A stretch of DNA of 37,762 nt from UBA1422 sp963676385 (GTDB lineage: Bacteria > Bacillota > Clostridia > Peptostreptococcales > Anaerovoracaceae), in the NCBI GenBank assembly GCA_963676385.2, contig CAXXMM010000013.1:1-37762 (forward strand), written 5' to 3'. The position numbers and the translations under genes were made by a program. Under the pieces are notes generated by a model. The model saw only the letters and a list, made by a program, of their open reading frames with translations, ran no database searches and was not told the DNA's origin. Below are positions 8,873-16,696 of the stretch, piece after piece; the stretch's first letter is position 1, and every line of letters starts with the position of its first letter.

Positions 8873-9422
8873 TGTACCTGTTCATGGCAAGATCAATGCC
8901 ATTTTCCATGTAGCAAATCGCCGCATCAGCCGCATTATTTGCTGCTTTCATTAACAGTTCTTTCTCTTCTTTGCCCAGTCCCCCGGTAACATAATCGATA
9001 ATATTCAGTTTACGCTCTCCGCCAATTCCTATACGAATCCGTGGAAATTCCTGGCTTCCAACGGCAGGGATAACGGATCTCATTCCGTTGTGAGTGCCGG
9101 CACTTCCTTTTTTGCGGATGCGTATTAATCCTCGATCAATATCTATGTCGTCATAAATCACCAATAGATTTTCCGGGGATATCTTGTAAAAATCCATTAC
9201 TTCCCGCACCGATTGTCCACTTAAATTCATATAGGTTTGAGGTTTCATAAGAAGTACTTTCTCCGTACCTAAATACCCCTCTCCCATCAATGCCTTGAAC
9301 TTTAGTTTGTTCACCTTAATACCCATTTTCTCTGCCAAAATATCCAAGGCGATAAACCCCATATTGTGTCGGGTTTTTTCGTATTTTCTGCCTGGATTCC
9401 CCAGACCGATTATAATATACAT
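8859..9422 (-). CDS. pth: Peptidyl-tRNA hydrolase
   Basis: The 187-residue enzyme starts with IIGLGNPGRKYEKTRHNMGF and carries Asn9, His19 and the Asp of IYDDIDIDRG (91-92), the catalytic set of bacterial Pth. It releases peptides from peptidyl-tRNA dropped by ribosomes. KPQTYMNLSG and RIRIGIGG are also characteristic. AAAGGAA lies 6 bases before the ATG. Order prs-pth-mfd is conserved in Firmicutes, and coupling to mfd is by a 14-base overlap. Confidence 0.95.
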   Translation of the reverse strand: MYIIIGLGNPGRKYEKTRHNMGFIALDILAEKMGIKVNKLKFKALMGEGYLGTEKVLLMKPQTYMNLSGQSVREVMDFYKISPENLLVIYDDIDIDRGLIRIRKKGSAGTHNGMRSVIPAVGSQEFPRIRIGIGGERKLNIIDYVTGGLGKEEKELLMKAANNAADAAICYMENGIDLAMNRYNGNQ

Positions 9423-9434
9423 ATAAGGTTCCTT

Positions 9435-10385
9435 TTAGTCAAACAGTTTGCTGACCGAATCATTGGTGTGGATTCTTACCATGGCCTCAGCAAACAGCGG
9501 TGCCACAGAAAGGGTTTTAATTCTGGAAAACATTTTTTCTTCAGGAATAGGAATTGTATTTAATAACACAATTTCCTCAAAAGGAGAGTCCTTCAGCCGC
9601 TCAATAGCCGGGCCGGACAGAACCGGGTGGGTAGCACATGCCGAAACACTTTTGGCACCCATTTCCATCAGCGCCTTCCCTGCATTGCAAATGGTACCGG
9701 CGGTATCAATCATGTCATCCACCAAAACGCAGTTTTTCCCTTCTATGTCTCCGATGATGTTCATTATCTCGCATTTGTTGGGTTCCGGGCGTCGTTTATC
9801 CACTATGGCAATTGGCGCATTTAAAGGTTCTGCCATACTCCTTGCTCTGGTGACAGATCCATGGTCAGGAGAAACAATGATAAGATCTTCCATGGCTTTC
9901 TGATGAAAGTATTTGATTAGTATTGGCATTCCAACAAGATGATCCACTGGAATAGAAAAATATCCTTGAATTTGAGAAGCATGCAAGTCCATGGTAATCA
10001 CTCGATCCGCCCCGGCGGCCATGATTAAATCAGCTACCAATTTTGCCGTAATTGGATCTCGGGCTTTGGCCTTACGGTCTTGACGTGCATATCCATAGTA
10101 TGGAATCACCGCATTAATTCGACCTGCTGACGCCCGTTTCATGGCATCAATCATAATCAAAATTTCCATCAAGTTATCATTTACCGGATTACAAGTGGGT
10201 TGCACAATATAATTGTCTACGCCTCTAACGCTTTCCCAAATATTGACTGATATTTCTCCATCGCTAAATTTTGCCACATTGGATTTGCCTAGGGTTTTTC
10301 CCATAATGGATGCAATCTCCTCGGCAAGCCCCATATGAGCATTGCCGGAAAAAATCTTGTAATCAGAAAATGCTACGTTTCTCAT
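9435..10385 (-). CDS. prs: Ribose-phosphate pyrophosphokinase
   Basis: The 316-residue protein makes PRPP from ribose 5-phosphate and ATP. Class I features are plain: the flexible-loop RQDRKAKARDPITAK (101-115), the metal-binding DLHASQIQGYFSIP (133-146) and the PRPP loop VLVDDMIDTAGT (220-231). PRPP feeds purine and pyrimidine synthesis, in line with the nearby purR regulator and the carAB genes. It starts 2 bases after the stop of the GlmU-like gene, with a GAGGG site inside that gene's end. Confidence 0.96.
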   Translation of the reverse strand: MRNVAFSDYKIFSGNAHMGLAEEIASIMGKTLGKSNVAKFSDGEISVNIWESVRGVDNYIVQPTCNPVNDNLMEILIMIDAMKRASAGRINAVIPYYGYARQDRKAKARDPITAKLVADLIMAAGADRVITMDLHASQIQGYFSIPVDHLVGMPILIKYFHQKAMEDLIIVSPDHGSVTRARSMAEPLNAPIAIVDKRRPEPNKCEIMNIIGDIEGKNCVLVDDMIDTAGTICNAGKALMEMGAKSVSACATHPVLSGPAIERLKDSPFEEIVLLNTIPIPEEKMFSRIKTLSVAPLFAEAMVRIHTNDSVSKLFD

Positions 10386-10387
10386 GT

Positions 10388-11101
10388 TTATTTTCCCTCA
10401 CCTTTCTTGGTTTTCTTAATAATACCTCTGCGTTTAACCCATCCTTCATATACTTTGCCCGGACTTCGCTCAACATAAAGCGCACCTTCCGGAACATTTC
10501 CAGTCACCGTGCTTCCTGCAGCAACATAGGCATCCTGCTCCAGCACCACCGGTGAAATCAAGTTCACATTACAACCAATGAAAGCCCCATCTTTCACTAC
10601 GGTATGATGTTTTTTGATGCCATCATAATTCACAAATACCACGCCGCATCCAATATTTACCTCTTGACCAACGTCCGCATCCCCAATATAGGATAAATGA
10701 GATGCTTTGGACCCGTTTCCAAAGGTGGAATTTTTTACCTCTACGAAATCACCGACACGACAATGATCTCCAATTTGGCTATTGGGTCGAATATATGCAA
10801 ATGGGCCGATGGTTGTTTGGTTTCCCACTGTAGACTCTAAAATGACCGAACTTTGAATTTCAGTTTGGTTTCCAATGGTGGACTGGACAATTCTTGTATT
10901 TTGCCCAATCACACAGTTTTGTCCAATCTCAACGTGACCTTCCAGCACCACGCAGGGGTAGATAATCGTTCCTCGCCCAATCTGCACGTCTTCATCAATG
11001 TAAGCCTGACGAATATCAATAAAGCGGACACCCCGTTCTGCAAGGCGCAAATTGCGCTCCAGCCGATTTCGTTCCACAGCCTCAAATTCTTCTAACTTCA
11101 T
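10388..11101 (-). CDS. GlmU acetyltransferase half only (left-handed beta-helix); uridylyltransferase domain absent
   Basis: The 237-residue protein matches only the C-terminal half of GlmU. It begins at the interdomain helix (VERNRLERNLRLAERGVRFI) and continues through hexapeptide repeats. Active-site residues of glucosamine-1-phosphate acetyltransferase are kept: Arg105, Lys123, His135 in SKASHLSYIGD, Tyr138 and Asn158-Tyr159. It therefore probably makes N-acetylglucosamine 1-phosphate, but cannot make UDP-GlcNAc alone. Its ATG overlaps the murC stop by 4 bases, so no coding space remains for the missing ~230-residue pyrophosphorylase domain and the start is real. Position before prs-pth-mfd is the normal glmU locus. 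A uridylyltransferase must be encoded elsewhere. Some other sugar-nucleotide acetyltransferase is the alternative reading. Confidence 0.8.
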   Translation of the reverse strand: MKLEEFEAVERNRLERNLRLAERGVRFIDIRQAYIDEDVQIGRGTIIYPCVVLEGHVEIGQNCVIGQNTRIVQSTIGNQTEIQSSVILESTVGNQTTIGPFAYIRPNSQIGDHCRVGDFVEVKNSTFGNGSKASHLSYIGDADVGQEVNIGCGVVFVNYDGIKKHHTVVKDGAFIGCNVNLISPVVLEQDAYVAAGSTVTGNVPEGALYVERSPGKVYEGWVKRRGIIKKTKKGEGK

Positions 11102-12507
11102 ATAATTTTTTCCCCCCGAAATGATTGGGCATCTTTATCAAGAATCATCTCTCCAACTCGATAAATGTCCCCTGCTCCCATTGTAATAATCAAATCACCC
11201 GGAGCCGCATTATTATATACAAAACTTGCAATTTCTTCTAAGCTGGCAAAAAAGTAAACTTCTTTTTCGGGATTGTACTCCTTCATCTTCGCCACTAAAT
11301 CCCGGGAACTAATCCGGTATACATTTTTTTCCCTCGCCCCATAAATTTCTGCAATAACCACTTTGTCAGCCTTGTCAAAAGATGCAGGAAATTCATCCAT
11401 CAATGCCAGTGTTCTGGTATAGGTATGGGGTTGAAACAGACACCAAATATCTTGGTGCGGTGTATTCTGCGCCGCCTTCAGGGTTGCTTTAATCTCCGTT
11501 GGATGGTGGGCATAGTCATCCACAATTCGCATCCCATTGTTGGTTTCTCCCAATAAGTCAAACCGTCTTTGTGTCCCGGTATATTCAGCAAGCGTCTCCA
11601 TTATACATGGTATATCCACATTTAGCAGGTCGCAGCATGCCAAAGATGCCAACGCATTGAGAATATTGTGTTCTCCCGGCACAGAAAGTTGGAGGGTTCC
11701 CAAGGAAGTCTTTCCCCGAAACACTTCAAAGCGAGGCATGCCTTCCCTGTTGAAGACTACATCTTTGGCCACATAGTCACTGGCCTCGTTAAACCCAAAG
11801 GTAAACGCGTTTGGCATGTCTTTAATGATGCGGCTTACAAAGGGATTGGAATCATAAGCCAACAAAATACCATCCTCAGGCAGCAAACGTGCAAATTTAT
11901 CAAAAGAGTTGGCAATGTGTTCGATATCCTTAAAATAATCCAAATGATCCGAATCAATATTTAAAATGATTTCAATGCGAGGTTGCAACTCTAAAAAGCT
12001 GTCCATGTATTCACAGGCTTCCGTCACAAAATAATCGCCATGCCCCACACGGACATTTCCTCCGATTTCAGAAAGATTCCCTCCAACTAAAATAGTAGGA
12101 TCCTTCTCCGCGCGTTGCAAGACGATGGATACCATGGATGTGGTAGTGGTTTTTCCGTGAGTGCCTGCAATGGCTATGCTGTTCTTGCATTCTCTCATCA
12201 ACAACCCTAAAATCTGTGCCCGGGACATTCTGGGAATCCCCAGTTCCTCAGCTTTTTGCATTTCCGGGTTATCGGAAGTGACCGCCGCCGAATAAATAAT
12301 CAAGTCAGCGCCCACCACGTTTTTTTCTCTATGGCCCAAAAAAATACCGGCTCCCCGAGACATCAACCCTTCGGTTTTGTCATTTTGGTTCATGTCGGAA
12401 CCGGTCACCTTGTATCCTCTGGACAAAAATATATCTGCAATCGCTGAAAGGCCAATTCCGCCAATCCCGATGCAGTGTATATGTTTTAGTTGTGACAAGT
12501 CAATCAT
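11098..12507 (-). CDS. murC: UDP-N-acetylmuramate--L-alanine ligase
   Basis: The 469-residue Mur ligase opens with the UDP-binding loop HCIGIGGIGLSAIADIFLSRG, has the ATP loop AGTHGKTTTTSM (114-125), the central NIDSDHLDYFKD and the C-terminal DDYAHHPTEIKATLKAA typical of MurC. It adds L-alanine to UDP-MurNAc in the cytoplasm. A longer frame starts at 12537, but GGAGG 7 bases before the ATG at 12507 decides the start. It is first in the minus-strand housekeeping block and is translationally coupled to the truncated glmU; the link is logical since MurC consumes a product derived from UDP-GlcNAc. Confidence 0.95.
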   Translation of the reverse strand: MIDLSQLKHIHCIGIGGIGLSAIADIFLSRGYKVTGSDMNQNDKTEGLMSRGAGIFLGHREKNVVGADLIIYSAAVTSDNPEMQKAEELGIPRMSRAQILGLLMRECKNSIAIAGTHGKTTTTSMVSIVLQRAEKDPTILVGGNLSEIGGNVRVGHGDYFVTEACEYMDSFLELQPRIEIILNIDSDHLDYFKDIEHIANSFDKFARLLPEDGILLAYDSNPFVSRIIKDMPNAFTFGFNEASDYVAKDVVFNREGMPRFEVFRGKTSLGTLQLSVPGEHNILNALASLACCDLLNVDIPCIMETLAEYTGTQRRFDLLGETNNGMRIVDDYAHHPTEIKATLKAAQNTPHQDIWCLFQPHTYTRTLALMDEFPASFDKADKVVIAEIYGAREKNVYRISSRDLVAKMKEYNPEKEVYFFASLEEIASFVYNNAAPGDLIITMGAGDIYRVGEMILDKDAQSFRGEKII

Positions 12508-12536
12508 TGCTTTCCTCCGCCCATATTTCTGATGCA

Positions 12537-12545
12537 ATTATACCA
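12537..12545 (-). promoter_or_regulatory. Extended -10 promoter for the murC operon
   Basis: On the minus strand TGgTATAAT (plus-strand 12545 to 12537) lies 29 bases before the murC ATG. There is no good -35 hexamer at 16-18 bases, which is compatible with an extended -10 promoter. Confidence 0.5.
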
Positions 12546-12646
12546 TATCTTCTGCCCTTTTGGGGAAGGAATCAAGAAAATTCTAGTGAAATTTGCCTTA
12601 TAAATCAAGTTGCATTTTCATTGAACCATACAGAATAGAAATCAAT

Positions 12647-12675
12647 TTGACAATGGCTTCAATTGCGAATAATAT
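12647..12675 (+). promoter_or_regulatory. Sigma-A promoter for purR
   Basis: Consensus TTGACA (12647-12652), 17-base spacer, TAATAT (12670-12675). The start would fall near 12682, about 50 bases before the purR ATG. The promoter diverges from that of murC. Confidence 0.8.
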
Positions 12676-12695
12676 CATAGTCATATTACATTTTT

Positions 12696-12713
12696 GTTCA
12701 GCATAGGCCGAAC
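12696..12713 (+). promoter_or_regulatory. Possible PurBox operator in the purR leader
   Basis: An interrupted palindrome GTTCAGC-4-GCCGAAC lies just after the predicted start of purR. The right arm contains CCGAAC followed by AGT, close to the PurR box core known in Bacillus (CCGAAC flanked by A/T); the left arm reads CTGAAC on the other strand. This suggests autoregulation by PurR with PRPP as effector. The arms are closer together than in the classical two-box arrangement, so a plain hairpin is possible. Confidence 0.4.
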
Positions 12714-12730
12714 AGTCAAGGAGAACCACA

Positions 12731-13540
12731 ATGAAAAAAACCGAACGAGTTGGCGCAATCATAAAAATACTCTCGGATTCACCAAGCAAAACTTTTGGAT
12801 TAAATACTTTTTGTAAACAATTTGGTGCTGCAAAATCCAGCATCAGTGAGGATTTGAAAACCGCACGTGAGGTGGTCAAATCCATGGAGCTTGGCATAAT
12901 AGAAACCATTCCGGGTGCAGGGGGTGGCGTTAAATTTATTCCTTATATTTATGATTCTCAGGTTCAGGATGTGCAAGACAAACTGTGTACTTTGCTTCAG
13001 GATCCATCTAGAATGCTGGGAGGTGGGTTTTTGTATACCTCTGACATCATGTTTGATCCAGTTTTAACTCGTCAGATGGCAATGATTTTTGCGAGAAAAT
13101 TCAGGGATTTTGGAGCCGAATTTGTTGTTACTATTGAAACAAAAGGGATTCCACTGGCTCATATGACGTCTTATCTAATGAATCTTCCCACGGTGGTTAT
13201 CCGCAGAGAATCCAAAATATCTGAAGGCCCTACCGTCAGCATCAACTACTTTTCCGGCTCTACCGGCAAAATACAAAAAATGTCCATGGCAAAGCGGGCC
13301 ACACTTTCCGGTTCAAAGGCATTGGTGATAGATGACTTTATGCGGGCCGGCGGCAGTATCAAGGGCATTGTGGAGTTGCTGGACGAGTTTGATGCCCATG
13401 TGGTTGGAACCGGCGTTGCCATCTCCACCACTGATCCGGAAATTAAGAAGATTTCAGAATATACTCCCATCATCTATCTTGGGGCTGTTGATGAAAATAC
13501 GAAGCAAATTCAAGCTTTCCCGAATTGTCAGATTTTTTGA
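12731..13540 (+). CDS. purR: Purine operon repressor PurR (PRT-fold)
   Basis: The 269-residue protein has the two-part structure of Firmicute PurR: an N-terminal winged helix (MKKTERVGAIIKILSDSPSK to about residue 75) and a phosphoribosyltransferase-like domain with the PRPP-binding segment ALVIDDFMRAGGSIKGIVEL (197-216). It represses purine genes and is released by PRPP. AAGGAG stands 7 bases before the ATG. It is divergent from murC and precedes spoVG, a common arrangement in Bacilli and Clostridia. PRPP synthetase is encoded on the opposite strand a few genes away. Confidence 0.94.
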   Translation: MKKTERVGAIIKILSDSPSKTFGLNTFCKQFGAAKSSISEDLKTAREVVKSMELGIIETIPGAGGGVKFIPYIYDSQVQDVQDKLCTLLQDPSRMLGGGFLYTSDIMFDPVLTRQMAMIFARKFRDFGAEFVVTIETKGIPLAHMTSYLMNLPTVVIRRESKISEGPTVSINYFSGSTGKIQKMSMAKRATLSGSKALVIDDFMRAGGSIKGIVELLDEFDAHVVGTGVAISTTDPEIKKISEYTPIIYLGAVDENTKQIQAFPNCQIF

Positions 13541-13548
13541 AAAATTAC

Positions 13549-13577
13549 TTGATATGATAATTTCCTTATTGTATACT
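13549..13577 (+). promoter_or_regulatory. Sigma-A-like promoter for spoVG
   Basis: TTGATA (13549-13554), 17-base spacer, TATACT (13572-13577), giving a start near 13584. It shows spoVG can be expressed apart from purR. I do not see a sigma-H type promoter, which drives spoVG in Bacillus. Confidence 0.7.
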
Positions 13578-13646
13578 TAATGAGGTGTATTATTTTTTTG
13601 ATACATTGGACTATTTCTACTTGCACGAAAGGTTGGTGGCGAATTA

Positions 13647-13952
13647 ATGAAAATTACAGATGTGAGAGTCAGAAAAATTAATGATGAGGGGAAGATGAAA
13701 GCCGTCGTTTCCATCACCTTCGATGACGAGTTTGTCGTCCATGACATAAAAATCATAGACGGACAGAACGGATTATTTATTGCAATGCCTAGCAGAAAAA
13801 TGGGTGAAGGGGACTTTAGGGACATCGCACACCCGCTTCTATCGGAAACCAGAAATAAAATCAAAGATGCAATCTTTGCAGAATATGAAAAGATGCTTTC
13901 TGAAAAAGAAGCCGAGGCGCCCGTTGAAACAGAGGAGGCCCCATCCGAATAA
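13647..13952 (+). CDS. spoVG: SpoVG family regulator
   Basis: The 101-residue protein has the complete conserved core MKITDVRVRKI, VSITFDDEFVVHDIKIIDG, LFIAMPSRKMGEGDFRDIAH and HPLLSETRNKIKDAIF, followed by an acidic tail rich in Glu. SpoVG binds nucleic acid and affects sporulation septation, capsule and virulence genes in different Firmicutes. A GGTTGGTGG-type site precedes the ATG. It is monocistronic between its own promoter and a strong hairpin at 13977-14015. Confidence 0.95.
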   Translation: MKITDVRVRKINDEGKMKAVVSITFDDEFVVHDIKIIDGQNGLFIAMPSRKMGEGDFRDIAHPLLSETRNKIKDAIFAEYEKMLSEKEAEAPVETEEAPSE

Positions 13953-13976
13953 CGAAATTATACCTTTTTTTAAATG

Positions 13977-14015
13977 GCATACAAAAGCCGGTGCAATGCG
14001 CCGGCTTTTGTATGC
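13977..14015. terminator. Terminator hairpin between convergent spoVG and the beta-propeller gene
   Basis: A perfect 15-bp stem (13977-13991 with 14001-14015, 9-base loop) contains the core AAAAGCCGG/CCGGCTTTT, the shape of a bidirectional terminator. It lies between convergent genes. The uridine tract beyond the full stem is weak on both strands, so the inner TTTT probably serves. Confidence 0.75.
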
Positions 14016-14042
14016 TACCTGTTCTATTATCCCCCATTTAGC

Positions 14043-15971
14043 CTACAAGTTTAACATCTGGACCTTCGCAAATCCATCCATGTCATAAGATATGACTTGC
14101 CCTCCGGTAAAAATATAGAAGACATTTTCAATGAACAGTCCCCTGATGGTTCCATTGCTGTTTTCAAGTCCTTCTTCATCCAGTATCACCCGATTTAAAA
14201 GTTTAAATTCTCCTGTTTCGTATCCAAAGATGTAATAGGAATTCTCAGCAGGAAAAGCAATCAGATGCCTTTCCGAATTGGCCAATATCGCCTTATGATT
14301 CCAAGAAGCCTCTCTCCATATGTCATCGCCTTTTAATACATACTTGGCGATTTCAGTGACGTTGGTTTTGTCAGAGATATCAAACATGGATATTTTCAAT
14401 CCTGTAACGACCCCATTCTCATCAGCCTCTTTGCCCAGTCCAAAGAGAAGTCCCTGTCCAAAGGGCTGCATATATTCTGAGAATCCCTTTATTTTCAGTG
14501 CGCTCATTACTTTTGGCTCAGAGGGGTTACTAAGATTAACGGCGAATAATGGGTCCACCTGCTTGTATGTGACTACATAACCCATGGTGCCATCAAAGCG
14601 AACAGAATAGATTTGTTCTCCTTTTCCCAAATCTTTCACTTGGCCCACCTGCTTTAGGTTGTCATCAAGAATAAATATTCCGCTGCTTCCCTCTTGATCA
14701 TTGGAAATTGAGGTGGTATCATCATCTCCTGTCACCTTGTATTGATTCAGGGTCGTTGCAATACGGAAATTGCCTTGGTATTCATCCATGGAAAACTGAT
14801 TTAATATGGTGCCATATACACTCCCTGTGGCGGTTTGTTTCACTTGGCCATCATCAATGGAAAATTTAATAATATCTGTTTTATCTTTGACATATCCATT
14901 TTCTGTGACGTCACTATAGTTTGTAATATAAAGATTTCCCTGGCTCGCATATACATTAGAAGCATTGCCCAACACCGCCTTTGTGCTAATAAAGTTCTGG
15001 GAATGGTTCACATCCATTCCCGAAACAGTGACATAGTTACTGGTTTGCGGGTTGGGGGAAACATATATATCGTCCGGTTGCAATGGCGTTTCTTCTCCAC
15101 CGTTGCAGCTAGTGGTTGGGACATAAGAGTCCACATCATTGCGCTTTATGCTGTCCGGATATACGTATAGACTTGTCACCAGATATAGATATTCTCCAAT
15201 CATTCTTGAAGAAATATAGTCTCCTTTCTGGGTAAGTTCATTTACCTTTTGTGGATTGCTTTTGTCGGTGATATCGTAGACAACCGCCGAAACTTTGGTG
15301 TCGCTACTTCCGCCATAAAACTTGTCACGGCTTAAGGTATCCACACATGCGTAATATGACGGGGTACGCTTAATAACAACCAACTTATCTCCGGTTACAT
15401 ACATCTCTGAGGCGTAACTGGTGTCATCTTTTGTGGTGGCGGATAGTTTCACTTTGGAAATCAAAGTCAACTTCCCTTCCACTGCTTTGACAATATACAG
15501 TGCCTCCGATGAAAGTCCATAAAGGTATTGACCATCTGTCTTAACCACGTCTGCCTCCTGCACTCCGTCAATTTGGAGATTTGTGTCAGAATAATCCGGT
15601 GTCCGGTCCGTATTTCCTTGACTACCATCCGTTGATTCTGTACTTTTGGAATCTTCCAATGCAGATCTATAATCTCCATTGACACTGTAACCGCCTTGGT
15701 CCATTTTCGAAATCAGTTTATATATTTCCCCATAATTGGCAGGATTGCCATATGCATTATTAGAATTTTGTTGGTCAAGGGTGAGTGATGATACAGTAAA
15801 TGTACAAAAAACCAGCAACAAAGCTGAAACTAAAATTCTTTTTTTCATCGTGGCGGCCTGACTCCTCTTTGGTTTCAAAGAAGTTCCGTCAACTATGGCA
15901 GCCACGCGAATTTGTTCTTTATTCAGCACATTTTCTTCAATGGCTTTTTTGAATAATTCATTTTCCTTCAT
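14043..15971 (-). CDS. Membrane-anchored beta-propeller domain protein, partner of the adjacent sigma factor
   Basis: The 642-residue protein has a ~43-residue cytoplasmic N-terminus, one membrane helix (about 44-64) and a large external part. The segment TNLQIDGVQEADVVKTDGQ (130-148) is the hallmark entry motif of the secreted beta-propeller family PF09826; repeated strands such as LYLVTS, VVYDITDKSNPQKV and ISMFDISDKTNVTEI continue to the end. Its ATG overlaps the sigma factor stop by 4 bases. Such coupling is typical of sigma/anti-sigma pairs, so the short charged cytoplasmic end (ENELFKKAIEENVLNKEQIR) may hold the sigma factor while the propeller senses an external signal. That role is inferred; no recognised anti-sigma domain is visible. 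Confidence 0.78.
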   Translation of the reverse strand: MKENELFKKAIEENVLNKEQIRVAAIVDGTSLKPKRSQAATMKKRILVSALLLVFCTFTVSSLTLDQQNSNNAYGNPANYGEIYKLISKMDQGGYSVNGDYRSALEDSKSTESTDGSQGNTDRTPDYSDTNLQIDGVQEADVVKTDGQYLYGLSSEALYIVKAVEGKLTLISKVKLSATTKDDTSYASEMYVTGDKLVVIKRTPSYYACVDTLSRDKFYGGSSDTKVSAVVYDITDKSNPQKVNELTQKGDYISSRMIGEYLYLVTSLYVYPDSIKRNDVDSYVPTTSCNGGEETPLQPDDIYVSPNPQTSNYVTVSGMDVNHSQNFISTKAVLGNASNVYASQGNLYITNYSDVTENGYVKDKTDIIKFSIDDGQVKQTATGSVYGTILNQFSMDEYQGNFRIATTLNQYKVTGDDDTTSISNDQEGSSGIFILDDNLKQVGQVKDLGKGEQIYSVRFDGTMGYVVTYKQVDPLFAVNLSNPSEPKVMSALKIKGFSEYMQPFGQGLLFGLGKEADENGVVTGLKISMFDISDKTNVTEIAKYVLKGDDIWREASWNHKAILANSERHLIAFPAENSYYIFGYETGEFKLLNRVILDEEGLENSNGTIRGLFIENVFYIFTGGQVISYDMDGFAKVQMLNL

Positions 15972-16564
15972 TGTTCTTTCCCAACCTTTCCGTATAAGGC
16001 TCTTACTTGATGAACCGTCCGGTGAATTTTGCTTTTGACAGTTGTTTCATTGAGATGCAAGGCCACCGCAATTTGCGCAGAAGTTTGCTCCAACCCATAA
16101 TACAAGTAGAATATTTTTTGAATATCTGCAGGCTTGGTTTTAATAAAATCAGAAATTTGCCGCAACAAAATTCGATTTGCCACAAGGTCATCCATCTCAA
16201 TCAGTTCATATTGGTTGGGGTCGGCTTCCGGTTCCATGAGAACTGTGGATTGTACCTTTACTTTCAAAGGCAAAGTATTCTTCAATTTTTCACTGAGGGA
16301 ATAATGACGAAATACTTTGGATTTTGTAAGTTGCATCACAAAAGCTTCCGGTTCCCTAATATATGTGATTCCCTTTTTTAACAGCACACGGTAAAATTCC
16401 CCGTATATTTCCTGAAGGATATCCGAAATATCCCATGGATTTCCGCACCGAGAAGTCACATATAGCAGTGTTTTTTTGTATGTCTTATCATAATACTTGT
16501 CAAAGAATACTGTAATTTCCTGATTTTCCACCGGTTCACCGCCTCTCAATGGTAATGTGTCCAT
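15968..16564 (-). CDS. RNA polymerase sigma factor, sigma-70/ECF-like
   Basis: The 198-residue protein has a divergent region 2 (about 19-62, FFDKYYDKTYKKT and WDISDILQEIYGEFYRV) and a clear region 4 helix-turn-helix (about 150-190, EQTSAQIAVALHLNETTVKSK). It lacks region 3, so it is ECF-like. ATG at 16564 has no ribosome site; GTG at 16531 (residue 12) has GAGAGG and GGTGA upstream and is the likelier start, giving 187 residues. It is followed with a 4-base overlap by the membrane beta-propeller gene, which I take as its regulator. Target promoters are unknown; autoregulation would be expected. Confidence 0.78.
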   Translation of the reverse strand: MDTLPLRGGEPVENQEITVFFDKYYDKTYKKTLLYVTSRCGNPWDISDILQEIYGEFYRVLLKKGITYIREPEAFVMQLTKSKVFRHYSLSEKLKNTLPLKVKVQSTVLMEPEADPNQYELIEMDDLVANRILLRQISDFIKTKPADIQKIFYLYYGLEQTSAQIAVALHLNETTVKSKIHRTVHQVRALYGKVGKEQ

Positions 16565-16619
16565 TGGAAAGAAAAAAGTTGCATAAAATTGAATTTATCA
16601 TACCACCCAAAATAACAAG

Positions 16620-16656
16620 AAAAAAGGATTTTTCAGGAACAAGTTCTGAAAAACCC
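16620..16656 (-). terminator. Rho-independent terminator after the ferredoxin-like gene
   Basis: On the minus strand an imperfect stem (GGGTTTTTCA pairing with TGAAAAATCC, with GAAC/GTTC at the loop and one bulge) is followed by TTTTTT. It separates the iron-sulfur protein gene from the sigma factor gene. Confidence 0.7.
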
Positions 16657-16696
16657 TTCATTATGTTGACATATAACAATATTCGGCGTACGCCAA

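Noticed and set aside
10853..11095. Plus-strand frame inside the glmU-like gene
   Set aside because: It is antisense to a well-supported conserved gene and lacks a ribosome site.
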